Assembly: GCF_008274825.1 (NCBI RefSeq)
Contig: NZ_CP030848.1
Location: forward strand, 4,426,255 to 4,490,254
Length of the DNA: 64,000 bases
DNA from: Sphingobacterium hotanense
Lineage (GTDB): Bacteria; Bacteroidota; Bacteroidia; Sphingobacteriales; Sphingobacteriaceae
Direction: 5' to 3'
Shown here piece by piece: positions 1 through 8,019 of this stretch. The notes beneath the pieces were generated by a model. The model made no database searches. It was not told the origin of the DNA and saw nothing but the letters and a program-made list of their open reading frames with translations. The position numbers and the translations under genes are program-made. How positions within the stretch are numbered: position 1 is the first letter of the stretch; every line of letters starts with the position of its first letter.

Positions 1-516
1 GTCGAACTGATCAACGTCTGTACTCCACCATCAAAGGGCATGCGTATCTATGATAAGATCAGGGATCAAGTTAATCAGGCTGTGGGAGAAATCAATGGTA
101 AGTATGCTAGGTTGGACTGGACGCCAATCCAATATTTCTTCCAAGCACTTCCATTTGAAGAGGTTCTTATTCAGTATGCCCTGGCCGATGTGGCATGGAT
201 TACCCCGCTAAGAGACGGTCTGAACCTAGTCTCCAAAGAGTTTATCGCCACACATGGGCTCTTGAACCAGTCGGGTGTTTTGGTCCTCTCGGAATTTGCG
301 GGAGCATCCGTCGAACTACCATATTGTGTCCCCACAAATCCATATGATCGCCGAAGCATGATTGAGTCCTTACATCAGGCTCTTACCATGCAGGAAGATG
401 AAGCACATTTGCGAATTAAAAGGTCTCTTCAACAAATTAAGCACTATGACATTCATTACTGGGGGGAGGATTTTGTAAGAGAACTTGAGGAGAGTAACAA
501 CACTAACGAAGTTTAA
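1..516 (+). CDS. Glucosylglycerol-phosphate synthase-like GT20 glycosyltransferase, C-terminal part
   Basis: The frame is open from base 1, so the gene starts outside the window and only about 171 C-terminal residues are seen. The GT20 (trehalose-phosphate synthase fold) signature ITPLRDGLNLVSKEF is followed by VLVLSEFAGAS, the C-terminal nucleotide-sugar binding region of the family. The stretch INGKYARLDWTPIQYFF resembles cyanobacterial glucosylglycerol-phosphate synthase (GgpS) more than OtsA, so the likely reaction is ADP-glucose plus glycerol-3-phosphate to the compatible-solute precursor. OtsA-type trehalose-phosphate synthase is the alternative; the acceptor-binding N-terminus is not visible. 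The gene ends 11 bases before an MscS channel gene, so the pair could work together in osmotic adjustment (inference). Confidence 0.8.
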   Translation, partial: VELINVCTPPSKGMRIYDKIRDQVNQAVGEINGKYARLDWTPIQYFFQALPFEEVLIQYALADVAWITPLRDGLNLVSKEFIATHGLLNQSGVLVLSEFAGASVELPYCVPTNPYDRRSMIESLHQALTMQEDEAHLRIKRSLQQIKHYDIHYWGEDFVRELEESNNTNEV

Positions 517-527
517 AATTAAGACAC

Positions 528-1373
528 ATGAAAGTAGAACAATTGGAAAATGTAGAAGGTAAAATCGAGAAATTTATAGATAGTGCTATTGCATATGCTC
601 CCATTTTAATCAGTTCATTGGTGTCCGCAGCACTGGTACTGTTCCTAGGATTATGGCTGATTCGTATGGTTCGAAAGCTAGTGGATCGGATTTTCGTGAA
701 AAGAGATATTGAACCGAGCATTCGGACATTTCTTGGTAACTTGATTAACTGGATACTAAAAGTAATGCTCTTTATTGTGGTCGTTAGCCAATTGGGTGTG
801 CAAACTTCGACATTTATTGCGGTGATTGGTGCGGCCGGCCTAGCAATTGGCATGTCTTTACAAGGATCATTGTCTAATTTTGCTGGCGGGGTATTGATCT
901 TACTATTCAAACCTTTTAGAGTCGGTGATTATATCTCTTCTTCAACTGGTGTAGATGGAACGGTTAAGGTCATAGATATTTTTAACACCAAACTCGTGAC
1001 GCCTCAAAATCAGTTGGTTGTCATCCCAAATGGGGAGCTCTCGAATAGTAATATTACCAACTATACTGAGCTCGGGACACGACGAACTTGGTTTGATATC
1101 GGCGTGTCGTATGAAGCTGATTTGCGAAAAGCGAAAACGATCTTATTGGACATCATAAATAAAAACGAACATGCATTTTCGGACCCTGCGCCGGATGTAG
1201 TCGTAACGAACCTTGGAGATAGTGCTATCAATCTCTCTATTCGGGTTACTACCAATAATGAAAACTTCTGGACGATGCAGGAGCAGCTTATCATCAGCTG
1301 TAAAGAAGCTCTTGACAATGCAGGTATTGAGATACCCTTTCCGCAAGCAGATATCCATTTCAAGCAGAATTAA
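528..1373 (+). CDS. Small-conductance mechanosensitive channel (MscS family)
   Basis: 281 residues, the usual size for MscS. Two hydrophobic segments (about residues 20-48 and 68-90) precede the pore-lining helix, which carries the glycine/alanine-rich pattern GAAGLAIGMSLQGSLSNFAGG near residues 100-125. The beta domain follows (FRVGDYISS, then VIPNGELSNSNITNY), with a soluble C-terminal domain. The channel releases solutes from the cytoplasm during hypo-osmotic shock. It starts 11 bases after the GgpS-like gene and is probably co-transcribed with it, which would pair solute synthesis with solute release. No separate promoter is obvious in the short gap. Confidence 0.93.
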   Translation: MKVEQLENVEGKIEKFIDSAIAYAPILISSLVSAALVLFLGLWLIRMVRKLVDRIFVKRDIEPSIRTFLGNLINWILKVMLFIVVVSQLGVQTSTFIAVIGAAGLAIGMSLQGSLSNFAGGVLILLFKPFRVGDYISSSTGVDGTVKVIDIFNTKLVTPQNQLVVIPNGELSNSNITNYTELGTRRTWFDIGVSYEADLRKAKTILLDIINKNEHAFSDPAPDVVVTNLGDSAINLSIRVTTNNENFWTMQEQLIISCKEALDNAGIEIPFPQADIHFKQN

Positions 1374-1469
1374 CGGTAGATAAATTACTTGTCGCTTAAA
1401 TCCGATATTTTTTAAAGTCCGTACAATTGGTAATTCATACTAATCTAAAAATTGAAAACATTTGAATTG

Positions 1470-1735
1470 CCTTTCAGGGCTGAACGAATAGTTTTGGAAA
1501 GAAGATTAACGACTTGGCAGTAGTCGGAACAGAGATTAAAGACTTAGTGGCTTCCACCTTAAAAAAGGTCGCAGACATTGATAGACGCTATGAAAACGGC
1601 GATATTGAAGAAAAAAGGCTTATAGTGGTTTCGATGTTCCCCGAATTTTTGGAATTTGACGGAACAAGACATCAAACTCCAAGACGAAATTCTGCGATTG
1701 CTCTTATTTATCAGAATAACAGCAAGTTACAGGGT
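1470..1735 (+). pseudogene. Remnant of a serine-recombinase C-terminus
   Basis: There is no plausible full gene here. A short stretch reading DLVASTLKKVADIDRRYENG, then MFPEFLEFDG and RRNSAIALIY, resembles the C-terminal tail of large serine recombinases of Bacteroidota mobile elements (family resemblance from memory). The frame is closed by a stop at 1481-1483; the coiled-coil-like stretch just before it (RAERIVLERRLTT) lies in another frame, which suggests a frameshift. The catalytic resolvase domain is absent. The open frame runs on through a terminator hairpin and into tRNA-Lys on the other strand, so its last third is not coding. Probably the scar of an excised or decayed integrative element beside the tRNA. 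Confidence 0.55.
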
Positions 1736-1775
1736 AAAAAAAATGGGACAAGTCTATCGTTTTTAGACTTGTCCC
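1736..1775 (-). terminator. Rho-independent terminator of tRNA-Lys
   Basis: A perfect 11-bp stem (1745-1755 with 1765-1775, arm GGGACAAGTCT) and 9-base loop is followed on the minus strand by a T-run (1736-1744 is A-rich on the plus strand). It starts 7 bases after the tRNA 3' end. Confidence 0.88.
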
Positions 1776-1781
1776 GAGAAG

Positions 1782-1854
1782 TGACCCCGCTGAGGCTCGA
1801 ACTCAGGACCCACAGATTAAGAGTCTGTTGCTCTACCAACTGAGCTACGAAGTC
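1782..1854 (-). tRNA. tRNA-Lys (anticodon CTT)
   Basis: The minus strand folds as a 73-base cloverleaf with discriminator A. The acceptor arm is GACTTCG/CGGGGTC (two G-U pairs), the D-arm stem is GCTC/GAGC, and the anticodon arm is ACAGA-CTCTTAA-TCTGT with anticodon CTT. The T-arm is CTGAG-TTCGAGC-CTCAG. CCA is not encoded. It has its own consensus promoter and terminator, so it is a single-gene transcription unit. A recombinase remnant lies just beyond its 3' end, the usual side for element integration. Confidence 0.96.
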
Positions 1855-1865
1855 AATTAACACTT

Positions 1866-1896
1866 CAAAGGTACAAGACCTCGCAAAAAAATCAAA
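1866..1896 (-). promoter_or_regulatory. Bacteroidota-type promoter of tRNA-Lys
   Basis: On the minus strand TTTG (1893-1896), exactly 19 bases, then TACCTTTG (1866-1873). This is a full match to the -33/-7 consensus of the phylum, with the tRNA 5' end 11 bases downstream. Confidence 0.88.
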
Positions 1897-1933
1897 TAAA
1901 TAATCATATTTTTTGCCGAATCGACATCCCTCC

Positions 1934-2566
1934 CTACATCACTTTCTCCACCGTTTCCCTTACCTTCAACATATCTGATTGCTGACCCTCACAATCCTGC
2001 ACTCCTTCCGGATACTTATCTGCGATAAACTCATTAAAGTCCTTGCAGTTTCTAAAAAAATTAAACTCTTGCGCTTTAAAATCCCAAACGATGCCTTTCC
2101 CTTTGATCGCGCTTTGCACTATTGCAGCACAACCTACACCGCCAAGCCAATATCCCAATCCCTGTTTCCAAGAATTTGCTAGCTCCAGCTCGATATACAG
2201 ATAATTCTCCCCACCAAATAACACGGGCACGAAAGAAGCAGGAAAATTAGTCGTCTGCGATTTATCCTCCTTATTTCTGCTCAGCAGCGCCGTAGCTGCC
2301 TGAATTTATAACTTCTCTGGATAAGAAACAGCAAACATCTTTCCAAGCTTCTTATCCCTTTCTTTGTGATAGAAAAAGCATTGGCCGTGTATCGTATCGA
2401 TCACCCCAAGCTTATTCCAAAACAAACTTTTCGGTATCAATCAACCTATTACCAACACACTTTGGCTGTTTAGCTGGAGCTCGATTACCTTCACTTCAGA
2501 AAAGAAATCAGAAGGTAGAAACGTTCGCTGCATCCGCGCAACAACCAACCCCAATTCATAGTTTTC
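1934..2566 (-). pseudogene. Decayed gene with in-frame stop codons, function unknown
   Basis: One minus-strand frame reads as continuous, protein-like sequence of about 210 residues but is broken by TGA at 2441-2443 and TAA at 2306-2308; TAG and TAA codons also stand just upstream (2567-2572). Coherent segments include ENYELGLVVARMQRTFLPSD, then KLGVIDTIHGQCFFYHKERD, MFAVSYPEKL, and an intact last part of about 98 codons ending at the stop at 1934. The parts on either side of each stop stay in the same frame, so these are nonsense mutations, not frameshifts. I do not recognise the family. The last part could in theory still be translated from an internal GTG near 2230. It lies beside the recombinase scar at tRNA-Lys, so gene decay at an integration site is plausible. 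Confidence 0.6.
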
Positions 2567-2627
2567 TTACTAAGGACATTTCTACTAATGAACTGCCCTC
2601 TATGACTCCTTTTTTTTAATAGTTATT

Positions 2628-4190
2628 TTATTCAACAACCTCAATCTCTTTTGTCGCCGTATTTGTTCTTCCGAACATATCCACCGCTTCAATTGCAATG
2701 CTATGCTTTCCGGCTTTTAGTTTCGGTAAATCCAACTTCCAAAGGTGTGCAGATTTCACTGCATTGCTCGGTCTTCTTCCGGGAACTAAAACAGTTGCCC
2801 CATCGTAAACCAGCAACTCTTTCATATAAGCAGGATCTTCTGCTTCGATTCTTTGCATCGTTTTCCACTCCTTATTATCGATTCGATAGCGAATCTGATC
2901 ATTTGCAGAACCTAAGAAGAAATTTGCAAAAACCGAATAACGGCCAGTGTACTTCTGTTTAACAACGGAAGGACCGAATAAGGCGATTGCATAATCATCC
3001 GCCTGATCGACCACTTTATAGCTGAACGTGTACTTATTATCATCGATCGCTAATATCGCATACCCCTTTGGTGTACCATCGCGCATTGTCGAAGTAGGAA
3101 TACCCTTTGCATTCAAGATACCGGAATACCAGTCGCCCGAAGTCGTCCCTACATTATACTCATGATGCGGCTTCTCACCTTTCCAACCATGTTTTTCGGT
3201 ATAGAAATTCTGCTGCTGATAATGGGTATGAGCAGACAGGGAAAGCGTATTTGCATATGGCGCTAACAGATCGAACAAGCGCTGTCTGTCCTCATTGCGG
3301 AAAGAAGCATTGTTCTCCACATTCAAAGGAATATGAAATGCCAATACGATCAACTTATCCTTCGGAACCTGTTTCAAGTTGTTCTCCACAAAATCCAATT
3401 GATCCGCACGCAGACCACCCTGATAGCCCTTGCCAGTTTTAGGATGCGGATAGATGATATTATCCAACACGATAAAATGCGCATTTCCAACGTTGAATGC
3501 ATAATTCGCCGGTCCAAAAGCACGCTCAAATCCTTCATCCGCTAAGGAGTCCTGTTCCACGTCATAGTTCATATCATGGTTTCCCATCACATTAAACCAT
3601 GGCAGCCCCATCTGTCCGATCGCCTGCTGATATCCAGGATGCAAGGTCAAATTATCGCCTACCAAATCCCCTAAGCTGATTCCAAATAAAGGGCCTTTCT
3701 TTTGATTAGCCTCCTTAACAACGCCATTCAGGAAATAACCTAATTCATCATCATTATAAGCCTGTGGATCACCAAAAACAAAGGCTGAGAAAGACTTAGG
3801 TTCCTCCTGTTTTTTCAATCCAAAATCTATCGCTTTCGGAAGGGGCCCTGTCGGTGCTACCCCCGCATATTTTAACTGAGGCGAGCCCTGTGGCTTATGG
3901 ATATAGTAAAACTTCGGCAAGTTGTTCTGATCCAAAGGCAAAGCATAACCCGAAGGCTTAATCACAAAAATAATGTTGTCGTTCTGTACCGGAAGCTCGT
4001 ATTTCCCGTTCTTGTCAGTCAATACCACCTCACGGCCATTACTCACACTGACCCCCTGCAATCCAGCCTCTTTTCTATCCTGACGACCATTGCCATTTTC
4101 GTCTACATAGACCGTCCCCTTTGCAAAATCCTGTCCTACGGCTGTCCCATATAAAAGACATGCCAACAAGGACCAATATAGTTTTTTCAT
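2628..4190 (-). CDS. Secreted calcineurin-like metallophosphoesterase
   Basis: The start is placed at the ATG of MKKLYWSLLACLLYG, which begins a clear signal peptide ending VGQ; an ATG eight codons upstream would put charged residues before it. The mature protein has an N-terminal beta domain with VDENGNGRQDRKEAGLQGVS (SdrD B/carboxypeptidase-regulatory-like, about residues 25-110). A metallophosphatase core follows, with metal-binding motifs GDPQ, GDLVGD, GNHD and SAHTH, and then a beta C-terminal domain. This three-part layout matches the MetallophosN-Metallophos-MetallophosC proteins of Bacteroidota. It is probably periplasmic or surface-exposed, and hydrolyses an unknown phosphoester. Single gene, divergent from the MFS transporter across a repeat-filled gap. 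Confidence 0.87.
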   Translation of the reverse strand: MKKLYWSLLACLLYGTAVGQDFAKGTVYVDENGNGRQDRKEAGLQGVSVSNGREVVLTDKNGKYELPVQNDNIIFVIKPSGYALPLDQNNLPKFYYIHKPQGSPQLKYAGVAPTGPLPKAIDFGLKKQEEPKSFSAFVFGDPQAYNDDELGYFLNGVVKEANQKKGPLFGISLGDLVGDNLTLHPGYQQAIGQMGLPWFNVMGNHDMNYDVEQDSLADEGFERAFGPANYAFNVGNAHFIVLDNIIYPHPKTGKGYQGGLRADQLDFVENNLKQVPKDKLIVLAFHIPLNVENNASFRNEDRQRLFDLLAPYANTLSLSAHTHYQQQNFYTEKHGWKGEKPHHEYNVGTTSGDWYSGILNAKGIPTSTMRDGTPKGYAILAIDDNKYTFSYKVVDQADDYAIALFGPSVVKQKYTGRYSVFANFFLGSANDQIRYRIDNKEWKTMQRIEAEDPAYMKELLVYDGATVLVPGRRPSNAVKSAHLWKLDLPKLKAGKHSIAIEAVDMFGRTNTATKEIEVVE

Positions 4191-4257
4191 ATTTCTTGGT
4201 TGTTGATAGGGCAAAACTAGGCTTCTAGGTTTAACAAGGGATTATGCGAATGTTAAA

Positions 4258-4438
4258 TTAGATTTTAGACATGAAATATTAGACAGTTGACACACCCATG
4301 CATTCTTCATTTCCTGATTCAGACAAAACATTTTTTTTCACCCCTTTAGCCAAGAAGGAAGGATAGAAGAATAGACACGATAGAGTCTTAAATTTAATGT
4401 CTAATGTTTCAAATCTAATTTCTCATATCTAAAATCTG
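4258..4438 (-). repeat. Intergenic repeat, copy A (inverted TTAGA modules with purine-rich core)
   Basis: This fills most of the 324-base gap between two divergent genes. It begins with a TTAGATTTTAGACAT-type module (4258-4284) and ends with its reverse-complement form (4393-4438, containing GTCTAATGTTTCAAATCTAA). Inside are a degraded pyrimidine module (4299-4325, CATTCTTCATTTCCTGATTC) and a purine module (4349-4369, CCAAGAAGGAAGGAT). The same modules in the same outer orientation occur at three other places in the window. This is the most diverged copy. Strand is nominal because the structure is inverted. Confidence 0.65.
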
Positions 4439-4489
4439 CCCCAGGTGTCTTTTTTACACTAAGCAGGGAATTGCTAATGATTTTTATTC

Positions 4490-4497
4490 TACCTTTG
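4490..4497 (+). promoter_or_regulatory. -7 box of the MFS gene
   Basis: TACCTTTG, a perfect TAnnTTTG, stands 17 bases before the ATG. The -33 element is weak (a TTG at 4471-4473, spacing 16). Confidence 0.6.
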
Positions 4498-4514
4498 TCG
4501 AAATTTTAATACAA

Positions 4515-5696
4515 ATGACAAGCTTATCACCTAGCAGTCAACTGATAACCACTTCTGAAAAAAGTAGAATCCGTCTTGCTGTTGCTTTATTTTATTTTGG
4601 TCAGGGGTTGGGATTTGCGTCTTGGGCAAGCCGTATTCCGACGATCAAAACAGCGCTGGGACTTTCGGAAGCACAGCTGGGAACCATCCTTTTGATGTTG
4701 CCTATTGGGCAGCTGATCACCATGCCCCTCTCGGCGGCGATGGTCAATCGCTTTGGAAGTAAATTGGTGCTTCCTTTCGTTGCAATTATTTATGCCTTGA
4801 TTCTGATTCCTATTGCCTTATCGCCGAATGCCTGGTATTTGGGGGCATCCCTTTTCTTGTATGGGGTAGCGGGCAACGTATGTAATATCTCGGTGAATAC
4901 GCAGGGCGTATTGGCGGAAGATATGTACGGCAAGTCGATTATGTCCTCTTTCCATGGGGCCTGGAGCTTGGCAGGATTTACGGGCGCCTTGATCGGGCTG
5001 CTGATGACGAATATCGGTTTTAATACGCTGACCCACTTCCTGATCATCGTGGCGCTATTAATTGTCAATATCTTGTGGAACCGTCCATACTTGCTGGCGG
5101 AGCAAAATAAAACAGAAACAGGCGAGCGGAAGACAAAATACAAACCCGACGCAGTCATTATACAATTGGGGATTATCGCCTTTCTTTCTATGGCTACCGA
5201 GGGCGCCATGTTCGACTGGAGTGGTGTTTATTTCCATGATGTGGTGAAGGCACCGGAGGAATTGGTTATTCTGGGTTATGCTTCCTTTATGATCATGATG
5301 GCTACGGGCCGCTTTATCGGCGACTTTGTGGTAGGACGATTCGGCAGACAGCGTACCTTACAGGTATCGGGCATCCTGATGTTCGTGGGGATGTTAGCCT
5401 CCGTGATATTTCCGAATCTATGGGTCGGTACGTTAGCGTTTATGCTGGTCGGATTAGGCGTTGCCTGTAATGTTCCTACCGTGTATTCTGTTGCCGGCAA
5501 ACATAAGAGCATCCCTGCCGGCGTAGCTTTAGCGATGGTTTCCAGTATTTCGTTCCTGGGCTTCCTAATGGGGCCGCCTTTGATCGGTTATATTGCCGAG
5601 CTGTTCAGCCTACGCTATTCATTTGCGTTGTTTTCGATCTTCGGCCTTTTGATGTTCATCATGTGCAGCCGGCTGAAAATCTTCAAAAACCAATAA
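4515..5696 (+). CDS. MFS transporter (YbjJ-like)
   Basis: 393 residues with about twelve hydrophobic segments. The N-terminal stretch FGQGLGFASWASRIPTIKTA resembles the YbjJ/MFS_1 group, and the cytoplasmic loop after TM2 carries NRFGSK, a degenerate form of the family's GxxxDRxGRR motif; a second GRFGRQR repeats it in the C-terminal half. The substrate cannot be read from the sequence. ATG 4515 is preceded by a good -7 promoter box. Its stop codon is directly followed by the stop of the convergent GH43-like gene (5694-5696 and 5697-5699), with no space for a terminator between them. Confidence 0.88.
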   Translation: MTSLSPSSQLITTSEKSRIRLAVALFYFGQGLGFASWASRIPTIKTALGLSEAQLGTILLMLPIGQLITMPLSAAMVNRFGSKLVLPFVAIIYALILIPIALSPNAWYLGASLFLYGVAGNVCNISVNTQGVLAEDMYGKSIMSSFHGAWSLAGFTGALIGLLMTNIGFNTLTHFLIIVALLIVNILWNRPYLLAEQNKTETGERKTKYKPDAVIIQLGIIAFLSMATEGAMFDWSGVYFHDVVKAPEELVILGYASFMIMMATGRFIGDFVVGRFGRQRTLQVSGILMFVGMLASVIFPNLWVGTLAFMLVGLGVACNVPTVYSVAGKHKSIPAGVALAMVSSISFLGFLMGPPLIGYIAELFSLRYSFALFSIFGLLMFIMCSRLKIFKNQ

Positions 5697-6638
5697 TCAG
5701 GGTTTTACAGCCTTTAATTTGGCTAGTTCCTTTTTCGATATTTTTAACACTGTGCCATGCCGAATACCCTTCGGCATGCTTAGTTTATCGGAAACATCCT
5801 TCCAGTTCTTTAAATCCGTAGACTGTATCATCCCGAACTTTTTGTCTACATATTTGTCAAAGTAAATCGACCAAACGCCATTCTCAAACGATACTGTTGG
5901 GCCTTCGGCCCAATAATCGCCAGTAATAGGCTTGCTTGCTTCGCCATAAGGTCCCTCGAGCTCGTCTGCAAAAGCCAGTTTCAGATTCTTTTCCGCGGGC
6001 TCTCGAGTTTCATCCTTCAATACCATCATCCATTTGTCTTTATAGGGAAGAATTGTTGCGTCAATGGAATTGAATCCCGGATCGTAAAGCAGATGTGTCT
6101 CTGTAAAGGTTTTGAAGTTCGAGGTCGTGGTATAATACATTCGGTGGTTATAGCCGTTATCGGCATTGATCTGTGTTTCCGGAAAGGCTCCGGCAATTGT
6201 GGTCGCCCAATAGATCAAGTACAGGTTGTTTTGCGGATCGTAGGTTATCTCAGGTGCCCAGGTGTTGCGAGCCTGTTCCTCATGCTCCATAACCGGTATA
6301 TAAGTCTGCTCAGACCAATGTATCAAATCATCCGAATGGGCATAGCCTATCCCTTTTTGCGTCCAGCTCACTGTCCATACCATGTGGAACTTTCCGTCGC
6401 CGCCGCGAATAATACAAGGGTCGCGCATCAACTTATCGGGGCTTAATTGTGGAGCTAGAAAGGACTGGTCATTTTTAAGCGCCGTCCATTCCAAGCCGTC
6501 CTCGCTATAAGCTAGGTGCAGACCGTCTTCACCATTTCCTTTAAAATAAGAAAAGACAAAGGCCGAATCCTGGGTTTGCGATTTCACGTTTGCAGCAAAC
6601 AGAGCCAAGCAGGCTATGCAAAGGAATTTAAGTTTCAT
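5697..6638 (-). CDS. Secreted glycoside hydrolase family 43-like protein
   Basis: 313 residues with a signal peptide (MKLKFLCIACLALFAANVKS, cut before Q). The five-bladed propeller of the GH43/GH117-type clan is suggested by MRDPCIIRG (about residue 73, the catalytic-base type Asp), TWAPEITYD (about residue 125) and WAEGPTV (about residue 242, the acid Glu position). Blade repeats such as LHLAYSEDGLEWT and IGYAHSDDLIHW support this. Probably acts on arabinose- or xylose-containing polysaccharide, but many family members have other specificities. Not linked to a SusCD pair. Its stop codon abuts that of the convergent transporter gene. Confidence 0.8.
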   Translation of the reverse strand: MKLKFLCIACLALFAANVKSQTQDSAFVFSYFKGNGEDGLHLAYSEDGLEWTALKNDQSFLAPQLSPDKLMRDPCIIRGGDGKFHMVWTVSWTQKGIGYAHSDDLIHWSEQTYIPVMEHEEQARNTWAPEITYDPQNNLYLIYWATTIAGAFPETQINADNGYNHRMYYTTTSNFKTFTETHLLYDPGFNSIDATILPYKDKWMMVLKDETREPAEKNLKLAFADELEGPYGEASKPITGDYWAEGPTVSFENGVWSIYFDKYVDKKFGMIQSTDLKNWKDVSDKLSMPKGIRHGTVLKISKKELAKLKAVKP

Positions 6639-6934
6639 GTTGGGCGGTTTTAAAGGTTGATAAACAAATATATCGAAAAGCTTGCTTGTTTCACCTTACA
6701 ACCGACATTTTCTACTGTATACCCCCTTCATTACAAGATTTAAAGACGTCTTTTAATTTCTAGCGGGAAATAAAACAACCGAATGAGAAATGGAACGCTG
6801 GAGAAAAGGCCATAACAAGATTACGAATTCGGTTTTTCAGCTAACACGACACAATACATTAGAGAACTGACGCGTATATATCCAACTATAATAACCCGAT
6901 TATAACAGCGGGGTTCACAGAGTTTTAATAGTAT

Positions 6935-6968
6935 AAAAAAATGGAGACAACCTGGATGTGGCGTCTCC
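6935..6968 (-). terminator. Terminator of tRNA-Arg
   Basis: Stem GGAGAC (6943-6948) with GTCTCC (6963-6968), 14-base loop, then a minus-strand T-run (6935-6942). It lies 5 bases beyond the tRNA 3' end. The remaining bases 6639-6934 hold no gene that I can support. Confidence 0.75.
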
Positions 6969-6973
6969 TTAAG

Positions 6974-7045
6974 TAGCCCCGAGCAGAATCGAACTGCTAT
7001 CAAATGTTTAGGAAACATCTATTCTATCCGTTGAACTACGGGGCC
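6974..7045 (-). tRNA. tRNA-Arg (anticodon CCT)
   Basis: A 72-base cloverleaf on the minus strand. Acceptor GGCCCCG/CGGGGCT has a G-U first pair; the anticodon arm is GATGT-TTCCTAA-ACATT with anticodon CCT (decodes AGG); the T-arm is AGCAG-TTCGATT-CTGCT; discriminator A. CCA is not encoded. It is a single-gene unit with a perfect consensus promoter. Confidence 0.95.
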
Positions 7046-7051
7046 GAGAAA

Positions 7052-7082
7052 CAAAACTACTATTTTATAGAACTTGTGCAAA
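7052..7082 (-). promoter_or_regulatory. Bacteroidota-type promoter of tRNA-Arg
   Basis: Minus strand: TTTG (7079-7082), 19 bases, TAGTTTTG (7052-7059), then 6 bases to the tRNA 5' end. An exact -33/-7 consensus match. Confidence 0.87.
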
Positions 7083-7287
7083 CAATAATTTTCAAAGTCT
7101 ATACCCTAGCGCATCCACTGGCAATTTTTTAAAAATACAGCGTTTTTAGGAGTGACAAATCTTGCGCTCTGATTACCAACAAGTCTCATTTGATGATATA
7201 AATCACGCTTATAAATGACCCTTGCTCCATATAGACAAAACCAATAGTAGATAAAAAATATCAATAAAAAGAAGGCTTAAAATTGTG

Positions 7288-7295
7288 TACCTTTG
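7288..7295 (+). promoter_or_regulatory. -7 box of the peroxiredoxin gene
   Basis: TACCTTTG, with the start codon 25 bases downstream. No good -33 TTTG at 19 bases. Its position shows that the in-frame GTG at 7285 is promoter sequence, not a start. Confidence 0.7.
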
Positions 7296-7320
7296 TAGCA
7301 CAAAAGAAAAGAATAATATT

Positions 7321-7953
7321 ATGAGTTTTACAGGTAAAAATTTCCCGAACATTACAGTTGATGCGATTGATTATTTAGGTGACAACTTCACTTTAAACTT
7401 ATTTGAAAAAGCACAGAAAGAGAACAAGAAAGTTTTGTTATTCTGGTATCCAAAAGACTTTACATTCGTGTGTCCTACGGAGTTACACGCTTTCCAAGAG
7501 CAAGCTGCAGAATTCGCAAAAAGAAATACCATTTTAGTAGGCGCTTCATGTGACTCTGCTGAGGTTCACTTTGCTTGGTTAAACACTGCAAAAGATAACG
7601 GTGGTATCGAAGGAGTTGAATATCCATTGATCGCTGACACTAACCGCAACTTATCAAGCGTGTTAGGTATTTTAGAGATGAAAGAAGTTGAGCACCCAGA
7701 GTACGGTACATTAGTAGAAGGTTCTGCAGTATCATACCGCGCGACTTACTTAATCGACGAGACTGGTAAAGTATTCCACGAATCAGTAAACGATATGCCA
7801 TTAGGTCGTAACGTTAAAGAATATATCCGTTTGATCGATGCTTACACTCACGTACAAAAACACGGTGAGGTTTGTCCAGCAAACTGGGAAGAAGGTAAAG
7901 AGGCTATGAGCGCAACACGCGACGGAGTAGCGTCTTACTTATCAAATAACTAA
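7321..7953 (+). CDS. Peroxiredoxin (AhpC/TSA family)
   Basis: 210 residues beginning MSFTGKNFP. A typical 2-Cys peroxiredoxin: peroxidatic Cys in DFTFVCPTELHAF (about residue 48) and resolving Cys in HGEVCPANW (about residue 167). It reduces hydrogen peroxide and organic peroxides in the cytoplasm. ATG 7321 is chosen because a promoter box overlaps the further in-frame codons upstream. Codon choice is strongly biased, as expected of a highly expressed gene. A hairpin terminator separates it from the thioredoxin gene 66 bases downstream, so the two may be made in unequal amounts. The thioredoxin is a likely reductant, given that no AhpF is nearby. Confidence 0.95.
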   Translation: MSFTGKNFPNITVDAIDYLGDNFTLNLFEKAQKENKKVLLFWYPKDFTFVCPTELHAFQEQAAEFAKRNTILVGASCDSAEVHFAWLNTAKDNGGIEGVEYPLIADTNRNLSSVLGILEMKEVEHPEYGTLVEGSAVSYRATYLIDETGKVFHESVNDMPLGRNVKEYIRLIDAYTHVQKHGEVCPANWEEGKEAMSATRDGVASYLSNN

Positions 7954-7966
7954 TAAACGCTTATTC

Positions 7967-7998
7967 AAGAGGAGGCGTTCAGTCTCCTCTTTTGTTTT
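7967..7998 (+). terminator. Terminator or attenuator between peroxiredoxin and thioredoxin genes
   Basis: Stem AAGAGGAG (7967-7974) with CTCCTCTT (7984-7991), 9-base loop, followed by TTTGTTTT. It lies 14 bases after the peroxiredoxin stop and 22 before the thioredoxin start. No promoter box is seen after it, so some read-through is expected. Confidence 0.75.
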
Positions 7999-8019
7999 CC
8001 AAACTTAAATAGAAGCAAA

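Noticed and set aside
1736..1843. Last third of the 109-codon frame over the recombinase remnant
   Set aside because: It runs through a terminator and the tRNA-Lys sequence on the other strand and cannot be real protein.
7285..7320. Upstream in-frame extension of the peroxiredoxin gene from a GTG
   Set aside because: A TACCTTTG promoter box lies within it, and the family starts at MSFTGK. Treated as promoter and leader.
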